NCBI GenBank assembly: GCA_024114885.1
Contig: CP099419.1
Span: 3,038,001 to 3,102,000, forward strand
DNA: 64,000 bases
Source of the DNA: Septoria linicola
Taxonomy: Eukaryota > Ascomycota > Dothideomycetes > Mycosphaerellales > Mycosphaerellaceae
Direction of reading: 5' to 3'
The notes beneath the pieces are model-generated. The model saw only the letters and a list, made by a program, of their open reading frames with translations, ran no database searches and was not told the DNA's origin. Each line of letters opens with the position of its first letter. The stretch's first letter is position 1. Positions 29,424-40,129 of this stretch are shown here, in pieces. The position numbers were made by a program, and so were the translations under genes.

Positions 29424-31226
29424 CTACTGCACCTTGTTAACCTTGCATTGCCATCCACTCTCCTGACTAAGTAGCGGGAGAGAAGCCCCCAGACACCAAC
29501 CCAGCTCATTGCCCTTGATTTTCTTTGCGATCTTGACTTCTCTGTCAATAGGCATTTCATAGCCAGTATGAAGCAACGCCAGCATGAAGTTCAAGTCAAG
29601 GCACATGTCCGGCTTGTCTGCTAGCTCTTCCAGCGCACCGGGTATGGCCTCAAACACTTTCCATGCATCGCCGCCTTGGCAAACTCGTGCTGTGAGTTCC
29701 TTGAGCTCGCGCAGGGTGAACGACTCTGGCATACCAAGAGGCTGTATTCTGTCGTAGAAGTACGAGAAAAGGTAGACGTCTTCTCGCGCAAAAGTCTTCT
29801 CCAATGATGGCTGGTGAACACCATTGAATGCACAAGGAGCAAGCTTACACTCAATCTCCTTCTTCAAGGTCTTCTCAGCTAGGGCGCGGCATTGCGCAGG
29901 GCTGCCGACGCGTGGTCCGGTCATGTTGACCTTTACAGTAGTCCCGAGCGGGTGGCCTTCGCTGAGTGGCACCTCCACCTCTTTCGACATGCCGACGTTC
30001 ATGCATGGGTTGGCGATTGGCTTCAACGTGAGGTCGCTCGTTGATCCGCTCCCCTTGTTGTTCTCGTACCATCCTTCCACGAAGACCCGGTGCAGGTTGT
30101 TGCGAGCTTCCATGAGTCCGTAGCCAAGGTAAGAATGTTGGTATAGCGAGAACTCGCGTCCGCCAAACTTAAGCTCGTATTTGTGGTCTCCCTCTTTCAA
30201 TGTCTCGGGCATCCCGCCCTCAGTCGCTTGCTTGAAGGTCGGCTGGAAGACGATCTGTGTAGAGCCACCGCCCAAGTCAAAGACAGCCGCGGTTGGCGTC
30301 TTGTCTGGTCCACCAATCTTTCCGAGCAGGTAGTTCGTCGTGATCCAGGCGTAGACGCCCTCATCCTTACCGTCCATAACCTCAATGCCACCATTCTTCT
30401 CGCTGACCACAGGGAAGGGATACACAGTTTCCAGCCTCGTCCTCACAGCCTTCAGAATTGCATCGCTCTTCTCGGGCCCCAACTTTCTGAGACCTGCTGT
30501 GGCTTTCACAGCGACAGGAGTGCATGATTTGAGCTTGTCTGGCACATTTTCCACAGCCACATCCATCAGCACATCCAAGCTCTTCGCCGCGCCTTCTGCA
30601 TCGGCTCCGTAACTTGACAGCCCACTACCGCCCGCTTTCTTCTCCGTCATCTTGAAAACCTCATTCTCCAGCTCAGGCGTTGGCCCGCAGTTGTTGAATC
30701 TGTACACGTGTATTCTGCTGCCGGTAGACCCCGCGTCGACCATGAGCGCATATTGAATCAACGGCTTGTCCTTGGAATAGCTCCTCGTGCATTTGCTCGT
30801 CGCAACACTCGAGTCCGAAGCAACATCGCCGCCCGGGAATTTGCCCAGCCCGACAGCACTGGTGGCTGCTGATGAGCCAGATCCGGTGACATAGTAGATG
30901 AGCGCAAGCACGAAGAATATCAAGATACCGGACTTGATGTACCGTGCTCGAGATCCTTGATTCATCCACGCGGCCTGCACCTTCTCTTGCATGGAGAGAG
31001 ACTTGTGGTGTTTGTGGGAGGAATGCCTGTCGGGTTTCTCGAATGGATCGAAGGTGGGCTTGTCGCTTTCGCGCTTCGGCAGGACGAGGGAGGAAGAACG
31101 ACGTCGAGGAGAAGAAAAGCTAACGTAGGACCAGACAGAACTTTGGCACAGATGTGAGCATGAGGAACAAAATGTCAATGGTCGCGTGCTATGTGCTCAC
31201 GGTCTCTGCTGGGCAGATTGGCTCAT
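29424..31226 (-). CDS. GDA1: Golgi guanosine-diphosphatase, about 573 aa
   Basis: Hydrolyses GDP (and UDP) to the monophosphate in the Golgi lumen, driving GDP-mannose import. The main exon is 31119-29424. The frame has no ATG before residue 63, so I infer a 26-nt first exon 31226-31201 (MSQSAQQR) with an 81-nt intron (GTGAGC...GTTAG) that keeps frame; this start is less certain. A type II anchor lies near residue 75 (YIKSGILIFFVLALIYYV). GDA1/CD39 apyrase regions follow in order: MVDAGSTGSRIHVY, AVKATAGLRKLG, YAWITTNYLLG and FDLGGGSTQIVF. The C-terminal region keeps the Cys pattern of the family. It is the likely partner of Golgi mannosylation and nucleotide-sugar transport. Confidence 0.92.
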
Positions 31227-31467
31227 GAAAGGTGGTCGCGTCTAGTACATGGCTTGATCGCGCAGATAAATTAAGGGATCCGAAGCGAAAGAAGACAGAT
31301 GGTGAACAGAGGTGTAGGGGAGTAAGGATGCTACAAGACAAAAGTTGTCCCTCTCTTCAACACCGTCCGAGTGACCCTTTCTGCAATGCAGATCTCAAGT
31401 GGCGTTTGTGGCGGTGCACAGCCAATAGGCGATGTCTATATGTTGTATGCTACACTTGGCCTCACAG

Positions 31468-33240
31468 CTACCACAACAAGCTAGCAATCTCATCAGCCAG
31501 CCTTTGCTGTGTCTTGACTCCTCGTACTGTCTTCCTTGCTCCCATAGCTTTACAGAGGTCAGCCAGCTCACCATCTTCTGGGGCGCAGTAGACTAGATAG
31601 CCGAATGCTAGCAGCAGCACCTTCGCAGCATCTTCGCTCTGTTCCTCCACCAAAGTCTCCAGTATCGATGCAGCTAGTTCTACTTGCTCGCCTTCTGCCA
31701 ATGCTTCTTCTTTCTGCTCGCGCCGAATACGATAGTTCGATACTGCAAGGTTGAATGCGAGGCTACCAGCTGCTACTCTCGTTGTTGGGTGTGAAGCATC
31801 CAGAAGAGAGGAGGTGATAAGCTGTATGAATCCAAATATTGATGTGTCTTCACTAGTCATGAGCTCTTTGACAGAGAGATTCGATGAGAATACGTTGCAA
31901 GACAAATGCAGAGTGACTAAACGCAGGTTGTGAGGACAATCTTGGACAGTGTTGACGTGCTGAACCAAGCTCGTGATTGTCCCAGGCTGTGTCTCTTCCG
32001 CAAAGAAGCCACTCACTCGCGCATCGACCATGGCACACCGCAGCAGGTCGACTGCCGCGAAGCGGACTTCCAGGGGTAATTGGAGTACAGTTGTTCTGAA
32101 GTTGTTGGATATCCTCTGCAGATCTGGAACGGCCGCATCCTGTAGATTCTTGTTCCGCTTATCGACGAATTCGCGTAAGGATGAGATGTCTTCATTTGTG
32201 GCTGAAGATCCCAGCTTGCCCACCAGCTTTTCTAGTGGGGGCATTTTGCCAAACACGTAAGGCTTCATGGACGCGTACTGCAATGTTGGGACTTTCAGTG
32301 TCAGATGTCGATGCGGCGGGAAGGTAGTCTCGACTAGAAGCTCTACGTTCGATTTGAGCAGGTTCGGGTCCGCTCCCGTCCACTCATCATGTTTGACGCC
32401 TTTCGAGATGGTCATGAAGGTCGGAGTGGCACGTATCTGATATCTGGAACTGATCTCGCGGGCCGAGTTGATGTCCACTTTGACGAATAGGGCTTGTGGG
32501 TATTGTTCGGCGAGTCTGTCAAACATAGGATAGGCAAGCCGGCATGGTCCGCATGTTGATGATGTGAAGAAGATGGTTGTGCACGAATCTGCCGCTCCAG
32601 CTAGGTGTGTGTCGAGGGCACTGGAGTCTGTAAGATTGACGACCGATCCATATCGATCGCTGCTTTGATGATTCGTGCCATTCGTGGTTTGCACATGCCC
32701 TCCGCTGCCCTGTTTGCTTATTGCGGCTGACGAGGCTACTTTCGAGGCGTTACTGCCTTTGGTACAGGGTCTATTTTGCGGTGGCACCGGAGCTTGTGTA
32801 ATTTGTCTCATGCTCGCATCAATCTGTGGCTTCAGCATTTGACCGAATGGAGTCTCAAGCACCTTGGCTGGAAGGCTAGTGATATGTTCTGGAATGCCGC
32901 GGCCAACTAGGAACATGGCAAAGTCATTTGTGAAATTGTTGCAGTTGTGCGCAAACAAGTCATAGCTTTCGGCGGTGTACACTTCCTTCAGGCTTTCTAA
33001 GTAGTCCAGGATCGTCTCGAGTGGCAGTTCTGTCTTCCCGAGTGAGATCTTCTCCATGGGCTGGCCGTGGTGTGTTGTCCCTGGATAGCATGTCTGAACT
33101 CCTTGTCCAAAGAAGTATTCGATGTTATCGAAAACCAGAGCAGTATGATAGACTGCATCAATCTGGATGCCGAGAAATTGTCGAGACATGGACCTGGCCA
33201 TGCCTCTTGTCAAATCGTAGACATACAGCTCGACATTCAT
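31468..33240 (-). CDS. PPPDE (DeSI-like) peptidase - thioredoxin - PUL fusion, 590 aa
   Basis: Single exon; the first ATG of the frame is at 33240. Residues 1-140 form a PPPDE/DeSI-type cysteine isopeptidase fold with likely catalytic His32 (VYHTALVF) and Cys100 (FAHNCNNFTNDF). Residues about 205-310 form a thioredoxin domain with an intact CGPC active site at 230-233 and the cis-proline loop IRATPTF. Residues about 325-590 form a helical PUL domain (ubiquitin-system, Cdc48-binding in Doa1/PLAA). Each domain is known; this fusion is found in fungi. It may couple deSUMOylation or deubiquitination and redox chemistry to Cdc48, but that is inference. It probably acts in the cytosol, since no signal peptide is seen. 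Confidence 0.88.
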   Translation of the reverse strand: MNVELYVYDLTRGMARSMSRQFLGIQIDAVYHTALVFDNIEYFFGQGVQTCYPGTTHHGQPMEKISLGKTELPLETILDYLESLKEVYTAESYDLFAHNCNNFTNDFAMFLVGRGIPEHITSLPAKVLETPFGQMLKPQIDASMRQITQAPVPPQNRPCTKGSNASKVASSAAISKQGSGGHVQTTNGTNHQSSDRYGSVVNLTDSSALDTHLAGAADSCTTIFFTSSTCGPCRLAYPMFDRLAEQYPQALFVKVDINSAREISSRYQIRATPTFMTISKGVKHDEWTGADPNLLKSNVELLVETTFPPHRHLTLKVPTLQYASMKPYVFGKMPPLEKLVGKLGSSATNEDISSLREFVDKRNKNLQDAAVPDLQRISNNFRTTVLQLPLEVRFAAVDLLRCAMVDARVSGFFAEETQPGTITSLVQHVNTVQDCPHNLRLVTLHLSCNVFSSNLSVKELMTSEDTSIFGFIQLITSSLLDASHPTTRVAAGSLAFNLAVSNYRIRREQKEEALAEGEQVELAASILETLVEEQSEDAAKVLLLAFGYLVYCAPEDGELADLCKAMGARKTVRGVKTQQRLADEIASLLW

Positions 33241-34335
33241 TTTGAGATCTTTCTGTTTGCAGCAAAAGGTTGACACGCTGAAGCAACTCTTTGCACATTC
33301 ATGTGATGTGCGAGTGTCAGAGGAGCGAGGAGTTCTGTGCTGTCGGACGAGTCACTCAAACGTTCCTTACTGCGAGAAAGTGATGGAAGTCCATAGGCAC
33401 CGTCGCTGACGAGTGCAGTGGCGATGATAGTGTGCTTTAATCCACATGTGAGACACGGGCCGGCTTAGCTATGTCCCTGTGGATCATGACCTCCAACGCG
33501 TGGACAACCGATGCCCTTCGCGTTTGGTCGGGGGTTCGTGAAGGAAGAAACCTCTGGTATCTGGTATCTTGGACCACTTATTCGCAAGGATGTTGACAGC
33601 CCTGCAAGAGATATTACTATGTTGCCGGGCCAGAGTTCAGACTCAAGCTACCATGGATCGTCACGCGTAAGTTTCATGTTGGGGCTCGCAGCTCCCTTTG
33701 CACTCCACTGCCGGACACCTCTGCCTTTCCTCAAGTCATTTTGCCAGTCCTACCGCACCGCTATCTGGTTGTATCAGCACTCACCATTAATGCTCCATGA
33801 CACAGTGCTTGTACTAGCACATCTCGAAGAAGTGGTGTCCGTACCTCCGAACACAACGCAACCAGAAGGCACAGTGCACAGGAAAGAGATCGTCAAGATT
33901 GTGAACGAGGCATCGTTGTCCAAGCATCACATGAGGCAACTGATGATTGCTTGTGGTCATGGCCACAAGGTCTGGCACGACTGACATGAAGACCTGCTGG
34001 AGACACGGAAGTGAAAAGAGACAGCGTCATTATCATGAGCCAGAACGCCGAATGGTGGAGACTTGGAGCGCTTGACTATTGCAGCTTCCTTGCTCTGTAA
34101 AACTGACCTTGGAAGCTTGAAGCTGGCGCCTGGAAGAGCTTCGCAATTGCTGAACTAGGGTGCCTGGAATATCTCTGCAAGAAGTGGATGAACCGAATTC
34201 GTTGCAAGCCGATCAGTTACGACTCATTCGCGCCGAAGTCGACGAGGTTGCTCTTCGCTTTGTCCTGGACGTGACATCGCATGCAAAATCATGCAGTGCT
34301 CCTCACTCCGTCTCAAGGCTCCGGATCAGGCGAGC
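33241..34335. other. intergenic, 1.1 kb
   Basis: The region lies between the PPPDE fusion gene and the first gene of the secreted family; both run leftward. A 157-codon ATG frame at 33511-33984 plus has no domain and is probably chance. It holds the promoter of the fusion gene and the 3' flank of the secreted gene. Confidence 0.4.
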
Positions 34336-35386
34336 TCACCTTAGTGGCAGTTCCACGATGTGGAAGTACATACACCACTCAGCGTAGTCCTCCTCCGGAT
34401 CATCAGCACAATTCCAGATCTTTACCTGATCAATGACCTTGGTACCAAGTCCCGTGGCCTTGTGCTGTCCTAGAAACCAAGCTACTCCTCGGCCATTGGG
34501 TGTCGCAATTGCAGCCTTGGCCTGCGGTGTGTCGATGTTGAAGACATAAGGATTCGTCCACTGCGAAGACATCAGTTCGTTCTTCATGAGCTGCCACACT
34601 ACTTTCACTTTCACTTACTGTCTTGTGATCTTCTGGCTCCTCATGACCGATGATCGACCGCAATATTCCGATTGTGTCCTCGTTGGTGATCTGGTATCTG
34701 ATGACATGCTGGATCTTGCTCAGATCGAGCGAGTTTTCAGAGGCATATTTCTGCAAGCCTAGGAAGAATAAATCGGAGAAGTTGCGCAGCTTGGTGATAA
34801 GGCTGGACCCGATCTGCTGTGCTTCTGGTTTCTCCTTATTGACATGGACTGGACCATCATTGCGATAGCCAACGATAATACCATCCTGGAGATTGACGTA
34901 GTTGTTGTACTGCGCGCCTGTCGCTGGGTAGTCACCTTTCTTAGCAGCTTTCCTATGAGTCTGGGACAGCGAGCCCCATCTCGCTGGCTCAGTCACTGCC
35001 CCAGATCCGAGACTGTTCAGGACTGGACTGAGGTTCAAGAACCCGATACCGACACCCTTGGACGAAGCTGCTGACCAGCCCCAATCTTCCAGCTGTACGT
35101 GTTTAGTGTAGATCGAGTCGAAGCCGGTAGGTTGATGCATCATGCATGTAAGGCGTTTGCCGGTCTGGAAGGCTTTCTGACAAGTGCTGAGGTCCTCGCC
35201 TGCGTCTTCGAGACTCTGCTCGATCGTGCTCCAGTCGCAGGTCTCCCATGTGGCGCGTCCGGCGAGTGCAGCTTTGCTCGACACATCAGAGAGATGATGG
35301 CGATTGATGGCCAGTGAGCGCGCATCGGCACCAAAGATCGCGATCAACAGCCAAATGATCGTAAGCACAAGAATTTTGACTGCCAT
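34336..35386 (-). CDS. unrecognised secreted protein, single-module form, 330 aa
   Basis: Two exons: 35386-34619 and 34560-34336, with a 58-nt intron (GTAAGT...CGCAG) in phase 0. A clear signal peptide is present (VKILVLTIIWLLIAIFGADA, cut near residue 22). The mature part starts with the family motif ETCDW at residues 48-52. It ends with TPNGRGVAWFLGQH, DQVKIWNC and EWCMYFH. The same motifs occur twice in the neighbour at 35861-37904, which defines a small family. I recognise no known domain. The conserved Cys residues and signal peptide point to a secreted, disulfide-bonded protein; an enzymatic or host-interaction role cannot be told from sequence. The C-terminus stops right after the WCMYFH motif, as in the neighbour. 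Confidence 0.72.
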
Positions 35387-35860
35387 TCTGGATGTGATAC
35401 AGATGATGTCTGTGTCGTCAGTCCATCAGAACAATGCTCGAGGCAGAGGTAGTGAAGGCTTTGATGTATTCCATCGTTGCAGGTCGATGCTGCAGCAAGA
35501 TTCAGCACTCGTTGGTCAGATGCTTATCCATGTGAAGGAATCATGTGAGGGAAGAAGGTGAATAGTGCATGTGGATGATAGTTCACGATTATTATACGCG
35601 CATTGAACTCAGCCACGTCGCGTGGTGATACAATCTCCATCTGACCCAAGGCACTTCACTCGATGTATACCACTGAGGTACACATCCGAGAGCCATAGAG
35701 CTTCGCAACCCCGAGGACCTTGGAAACTAGGTATGTCATCGACACTTGTTCGATCGATGAACCATCCAGGGACTATAGCTGTCAATGACCCGTTGTGGCA
35801 CTGAACCCGACTACTTGCTTGAAAAAAACGATATCGTAACTTCCGAGACCGGCTGCCGCG
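35387..35860. promoter_or_regulatory. spacer between the two secreted-family genes
   Basis: About 470 bases hold the promoter of the single-module gene and the 3' end of the two-module gene; both run leftward. No coding content is seen. Confidence 0.45.
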
Positions 35861-37904
35861 CTACACCCCACTGCTATCAGGAGCATCGCTGAGATGGAAG
35901 TACAAGCACCATTTAGGCTTAGCACTGCCGCAGTTGAAGATGTTGACTTGGTCGATGAGCTTCATGCCAATCTCGGCTTTGTGCTGAGCCACCAGCCAGG
36001 CGATGCCATTCCCATTCGGCGAGCCCACAGCTGCCTTCAGCTTTGCATCGGGGTATCGATAGTGGAATCCAGGCCACTTGCAGAGGATGCCGTCAGCAGG
36101 AGCAAGTCGAGTCTCATCATAGTGGCTTACCTGGTCTCCATCGTCAAGCTTTTCCTTACCAATCATGGATCTCATTAACTCGATGGTCTCTTGGTTAGCT
36201 ATGGCGTCACGTAGTACATGCTCAATTCGTCGCAATGAGCTCAGGCCTCCAGTTTGCGTTCGCGCAGTCTCTCGCCACTGCAGAAAGATAACATCTGACC
36301 ATTGCCTGAGCGGCACAATTCTGTCTTTCGCCTTTGGTCTGGGTTGCAATGTGTTCATAAAAACCGGTCCGTAGTTATCTTCAGCGATGATCACGCCAGA
36401 GTCGTAATTGATGGTGTTCAGAAATTTGGCCCCTGTTGCTAGGTATCGTTGGTTCGGTGGCCGGGCTTGATAGTCGTGAAATTGGCGGAATTGTGTCCAG
36501 TGAGAGCTCTGTGATGAGATTTGAAGCTGCTGGAAAGCGGGCTTGAGTGTAGTGGCGATCTCCGCCAAAGGTTCGCCTCGTGAATTGTAACCATAGCCGG
36601 CAAGGTCTTCATACCTCGTCCATTGTGATGCTTCGGTGTCGCAGTCGGCCATCATTGACAGTAGCTGCTCTCCTGCTCAAAGTCAATCGACGCGGTCCAG
36701 GCAACACCACACTGGCAGAGTCAGATCTTTTTACCTTTCTTGGCTGCCTTCATACAGTGGTCGTCTCCCGGAAATATAGGTTGTGACGTCTGGGTGTCGA
36801 CTCTGGCCCAATCGCAGGAAAGCAGTCTCGGCGCAAGCTCATTGGAGCCCTGATTTGGGTCACCGGAATCTGCAAGGTGAAGGTACCTGCAAAGTAGTGG
36901 GCATGAATCAGCGAACGTCTCAGACACGAGGGGTTATGTTCGCCGAGGACTCACATGCACCATGTGCCATAGTCTTCCGTTCCGCAATTGAATATGTTGA
37001 CTCTGTCAATAGTCTTCAGGCCAACGTCTGCCTGGTGTTGAGCAAGGAGCCAGGCGACTCCATTGCCGTTTGGAGTACCTATTGCTGCTTTCAATCGGAC
37101 GTCAGGAAGGCGGAATTCATGACCTGGCCACATGTCGCTTGCATCCAGATGATCCTTGCCAACCATCGATCGCATAACCTCTATCGTGGCCTGGTTCGAT
37201 ATATTGTCTCTGAACACATGCTGCAGCTTTCGTAGTTTCGATAGACCTCCTACTTTGAGCCATGCCAAGTAGAGGACATCTGACCATTGCTTAAGGGGCA
37301 CGAGCTGGCTCACTGGCTCCTTCGCCTGCGCATTCATCGCCGCCGGCCCCTTGTTATTGTCTGCAATGATGACCCCATGGTCCAGATTCGCAAAGTTCAG
37401 GAAATACGCCTTAGTCGCAGGGTATTGTGCAGTGCCTTTGAGATGCTTGTGGCTCCAGAAAGTCCACCCTTCTGCGTCTACGGGGATACGCAACTTCTCC
37501 AAAGCATTGATAAGTGTGCCAGAGAGCTCCTCGCCCTGGTCCAGTTGAACCTGCGTGGTGTAGCCATAGCGATCGAGATCTGCTGGATCGCGGAACTGAG
37601 ATTGAGGCGCATGACCACTTGTCACCATCTGTAAAAGTTGGTCACCCTTCTTCGCTGCCTGTGTACAGTGGTCGTCTCCAGGCTGTATCGGTTGACATGT
37701 TTGGGCCGCGATGTACTCCCAGTCACACAACACATATCTAGGGTGTAGAGCTTTCGTCGAGTTGTTCGAAGGCGTCGGCTGCGAGGAGTGCAGTTCGGTG
37801 TCGGGACTGTGGTCGCGGCGAACGGCCGGGATGAGTAGAATGAGGAGGGCCACAAGCAAAACACTCAGCCTTGTAGTCCAAGGATAGCGCTGTATGCCGA
37901 GCAT
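35861..37904 (-). CDS. two-module paralog of the secreted family, 637 aa
   Basis: Three exons: 37904-36955, 36886-36735 and 36672-35861, with introns of 68 and 62 nt, in frame over 638 codons. The N-terminal hydrophobic stretch (RLSVLLVALLILLIPAV, about residues 12-28) is a signal peptide or anchor. Module 1 begins VLCDW (C60) and contains PGDDHCTQAAKKGDQLLQM, TPNGNGVAWLLAQH and DRVNIFNC, ending WC at the exon 1 boundary. Module 2 restarts after the junction with LSCDW (C341), PGDDHCMKAAKKGEQLLSMM, SPNGNGIAWLVAQH, DQVNIFNC and KWCLYFH. The spacing between modules is 281 residues. Without splicing, exons 1 and 3 look like two separate genes; the small middle exon joins them. No known domain is seen. 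Confidence 0.72.
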
Positions 37905-38425
37905 GTCGAACAATGGCCGACGCCTGGACCATAGGTCGGCGCGGGCAGTCTTCGACCAAAAGACCAGAGCAGGGATAGCTCGCGCGCGTGCTCGGCCGAT
38001 CTGCTCAAGATGAGGTCGTTCCGGCAGTGTTGTGGCGTCGAGGTCTCAATGGTCGCAATAAGTCATGTCAAGATTCAGAGTAAACATCTGGGATCGCAGA
38101 CACCTGGTCGTGTGAAATGCAGGGCATATGACATGCGGTCCATCCTTAGTTAGCATGCTAAAGTGAATGCAAAGTCTGACCGAAAGTGATCAAGCACGAT
38201 TCCGCGTATATGTGGTCCAGAGTGAGGGCAGAATCCAGTGCAAGGAAGGATTATGCCGAATTACTGCTTCGTGATCAGTAGCGCGAATGTCGCATGTAGC
38301 AGCACTAGGCAAGAGATGTGGTCGTTAATGGCTTGTGTATACACGTCTGCGCTTAACGTGAAGCTGTGAAGCAGTCTGCCACCTGCACAGCACTCCAGTC
38401 AACTGATTCTCAGCATTGAACGCGC
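37905..38425. promoter_or_regulatory. upstream of the two-module gene
   Basis: About 520 bases. The frame of exon 1 stays open about 130 bases upstream of the ATG at 37904 without an ATG, so an extra 5' exon is conceivable. Otherwise nothing is seen. Confidence 0.35.
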
Positions 38426-38882
38426 CTAAAACTCCGAAATGGTATCTCCTCGCAGCTTCCCTCGCAACTCCCACTTGCCCTATCTCCGTGTCAGTACTCG
38501 CGGACTCGTCTTCTCGCTTTGTCCACCACTCACATCTGTCGTCCATCCGTAGTAGAGAAAGACACCGGGAACGGCCACCACATAGGTGAAGGTGAGCCAT
38601 GCGGTGCGCGGTGTCCACTTGAAGTACTCGTGTCGCTTCACGTACATGTCTGGCTCCATGTCAGTCCTGTCCGCCCCTCGTCCTCGCTTTCTCTGCCGCA
38701 GATATTCTCCATTCCTTCGCCACCTCTCCGCACATATTCGCATTCCGCAGATCGTGATCGGGACTACTCACTGGCATATTTGACCAGCGCGGGATCGAGG
38801 TTGACGGCTGTGCATCGCTAGTTAGCTCATTGCGCCTTCCGCGTACGAATCGTGTGTGCAGCATACCATTGTGGCCGGCCAT
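38426..38882 (-). CDS. small complex I accessory subunit (NDUFB4/B15-like), 73 aa
   Basis: Four exons: 38882-38867, 38807-38772, 38649-38534 and 38479-38426. The introns are 40-60 to 122 nt with clean GT-AG ends and CTGAC branches (intron 1 branch GCTAAC). The frame closes at 74 codons. The protein begins MAGHNAVNLDPALVKYA. It then has RHEYFKWTPRTAWLTF and one membrane helix (FTYVVAVPGVFLYYGW), and ends GKWELRGKLRGDTISEF. This plan (short N-terminus, single helix, RGDTI tail) matches the fungal NADH:ubiquinone oxidoreductase B15/6.6-kDa subunit of the mitochondrial inner membrane, by memory of the family. No single frame covers the gene, so it is easily missed. Confidence 0.75.
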
Positions 38883-39217
38883 CCGCCGCAGCGTCGGTCT
38901 GAATGCGCCCAGCAACACCATTGTGGACGTGTCGTGTGTGTTGAGCAGGTAAGCTTGGTCGTCAATGTGCAGTTGCTATACTTTGACGTCGGGCGGATGA
39001 CTCGCACGTGATCTGATCGCCATTTTCGGTAAGCGCGACTTCCAATGGACCCACCCAGGGTCGTCACTTTCCTTCACATGCCTGCATGCCTCGGATGTTC
39101 GCTTAGGCCTCAGTAGTGTACGGAAGGTATGAAGAGTTATGCACTGATCTATGAAATACTTTTCCTCGCTGCTGCCTAGTCCTCTACTCAGTCCTCAGAT
39201 CAACCCAAATCGCCAGA
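38883..39217. promoter_or_regulatory. divergent promoter, complex I subunit and GST
   Basis: About 335 bases separate the two divergent starts. The part nearest the GST start is CT-rich. No other feature is seen. Confidence 0.5.
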
Positions 39218-40129
39218 ATGACAGATACAGCAATCCCAGCAACAGCCGCAGCGGGCGAGAAGCCTCAGGTCACTCTGTACTGGTATGTTCTTGAATCATG
39301 TGCATCTGTAGTTGTTGTAGCCTGACAATGCTACAGGCTCGAGCAGAGCCGTGCTCAACGCATCGTATGGCTCCTCGAGGAATGCAAAGGCATTGATTAC
39401 AACATCGAGGTCTTCAAGCGAGGCAAAGACATGCTTGCTGGCCCCGAACTCAAGAAGATCCATCCATTGGGCAAATCTCCAGTCATCTCGGTCAAGACTT
39501 CGAACACGCCGGAACCTATTGTGCTCGCGGAATCCGGTACGCTGACTGAGTACCTCGTCGAGTACTTTGCCCAACATCTGGAGCCGACCAGGTACCAGGC
39601 TGGCAAGGAGAAGCAAGTTGGTGGAGAGACTGAGGAGTGGCACCGTTATCGCTTCTACATGCACTACGCCGAGGGCAGTCTGATGACGATTCTTCTGCTT
39701 GGCTTGTTCACTGATCGTAGGTATCTCTTTTCTGGCTCGGCCACATGCATTCGCTTATATCTTCGCGCAGAAATCAAGGGCGCACCAGTCCCCTTCTTCA
39801 TTAAGCCAATTACTCGCACGATTGGAGGACGCGTTGAGGACCAGTTCTTGAACCGGAACTACGACACCCACTTTGGTTTCCTCGAGAAGCAACTTGGGAC
39901 TTCGCCGAATGGAGGACAGTGGCTGACTGGCAAGGAGCTGACCGCTGCCGACATAATGATGAGCTTCCCACTCATTGCAGGAAAGAGCAAGATCGATGCG
40001 ACCAAATTCCCCAAACTGACCGCTCTGATCAAGCGATATGAGGAATGCCCTGGTTACCTCAATTCGATCAAGAAAATCGAGGAGGTCTCCGGAGAGAAGT
40101 TCCAGGCCATGATGGACGCCAGGAAGTGA
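39218..40129 (+). CDS. glutathione S-transferase, 267 aa
   Basis: Conjugates glutathione to electrophiles or reduces peroxides in the cytosol. Exons are 39218-39282, 39337-39716 and 39771-40129. Intron 1 (54 nt, GTATGT...ACAG) joins LYW to LEQSRAQRIVWLLEE, the canonical thioredoxin-fold start with the active Ser in EQSRAQR. The N-domain continues with HPLGKSPVI and the glutathione-binding ESGTLTEYL. Intron 2 is 54 nt, a multiple of three with no stop, so the unspliced frame stays open; splicing restores FTDQIKGAPVPFF. The C-terminal helical domain has WLTGKELTAADIMMSFPL, a GST_C signature. It resembles the fungal Gtt1-like class. Confidence 0.92.

Noticed and set aside
33511..33984. 157-codon ATG frame between two leftward genes
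   Set aside because: No domain, no splice partner, and composition like the flanking intergenic DNA.
35861..36655. Exon 3 of the two-module gene read as its own gene
   Set aside because: Its N-terminus lacks a signal peptide and the CDW motif; the middle exon supplies both the motif and correct phases.
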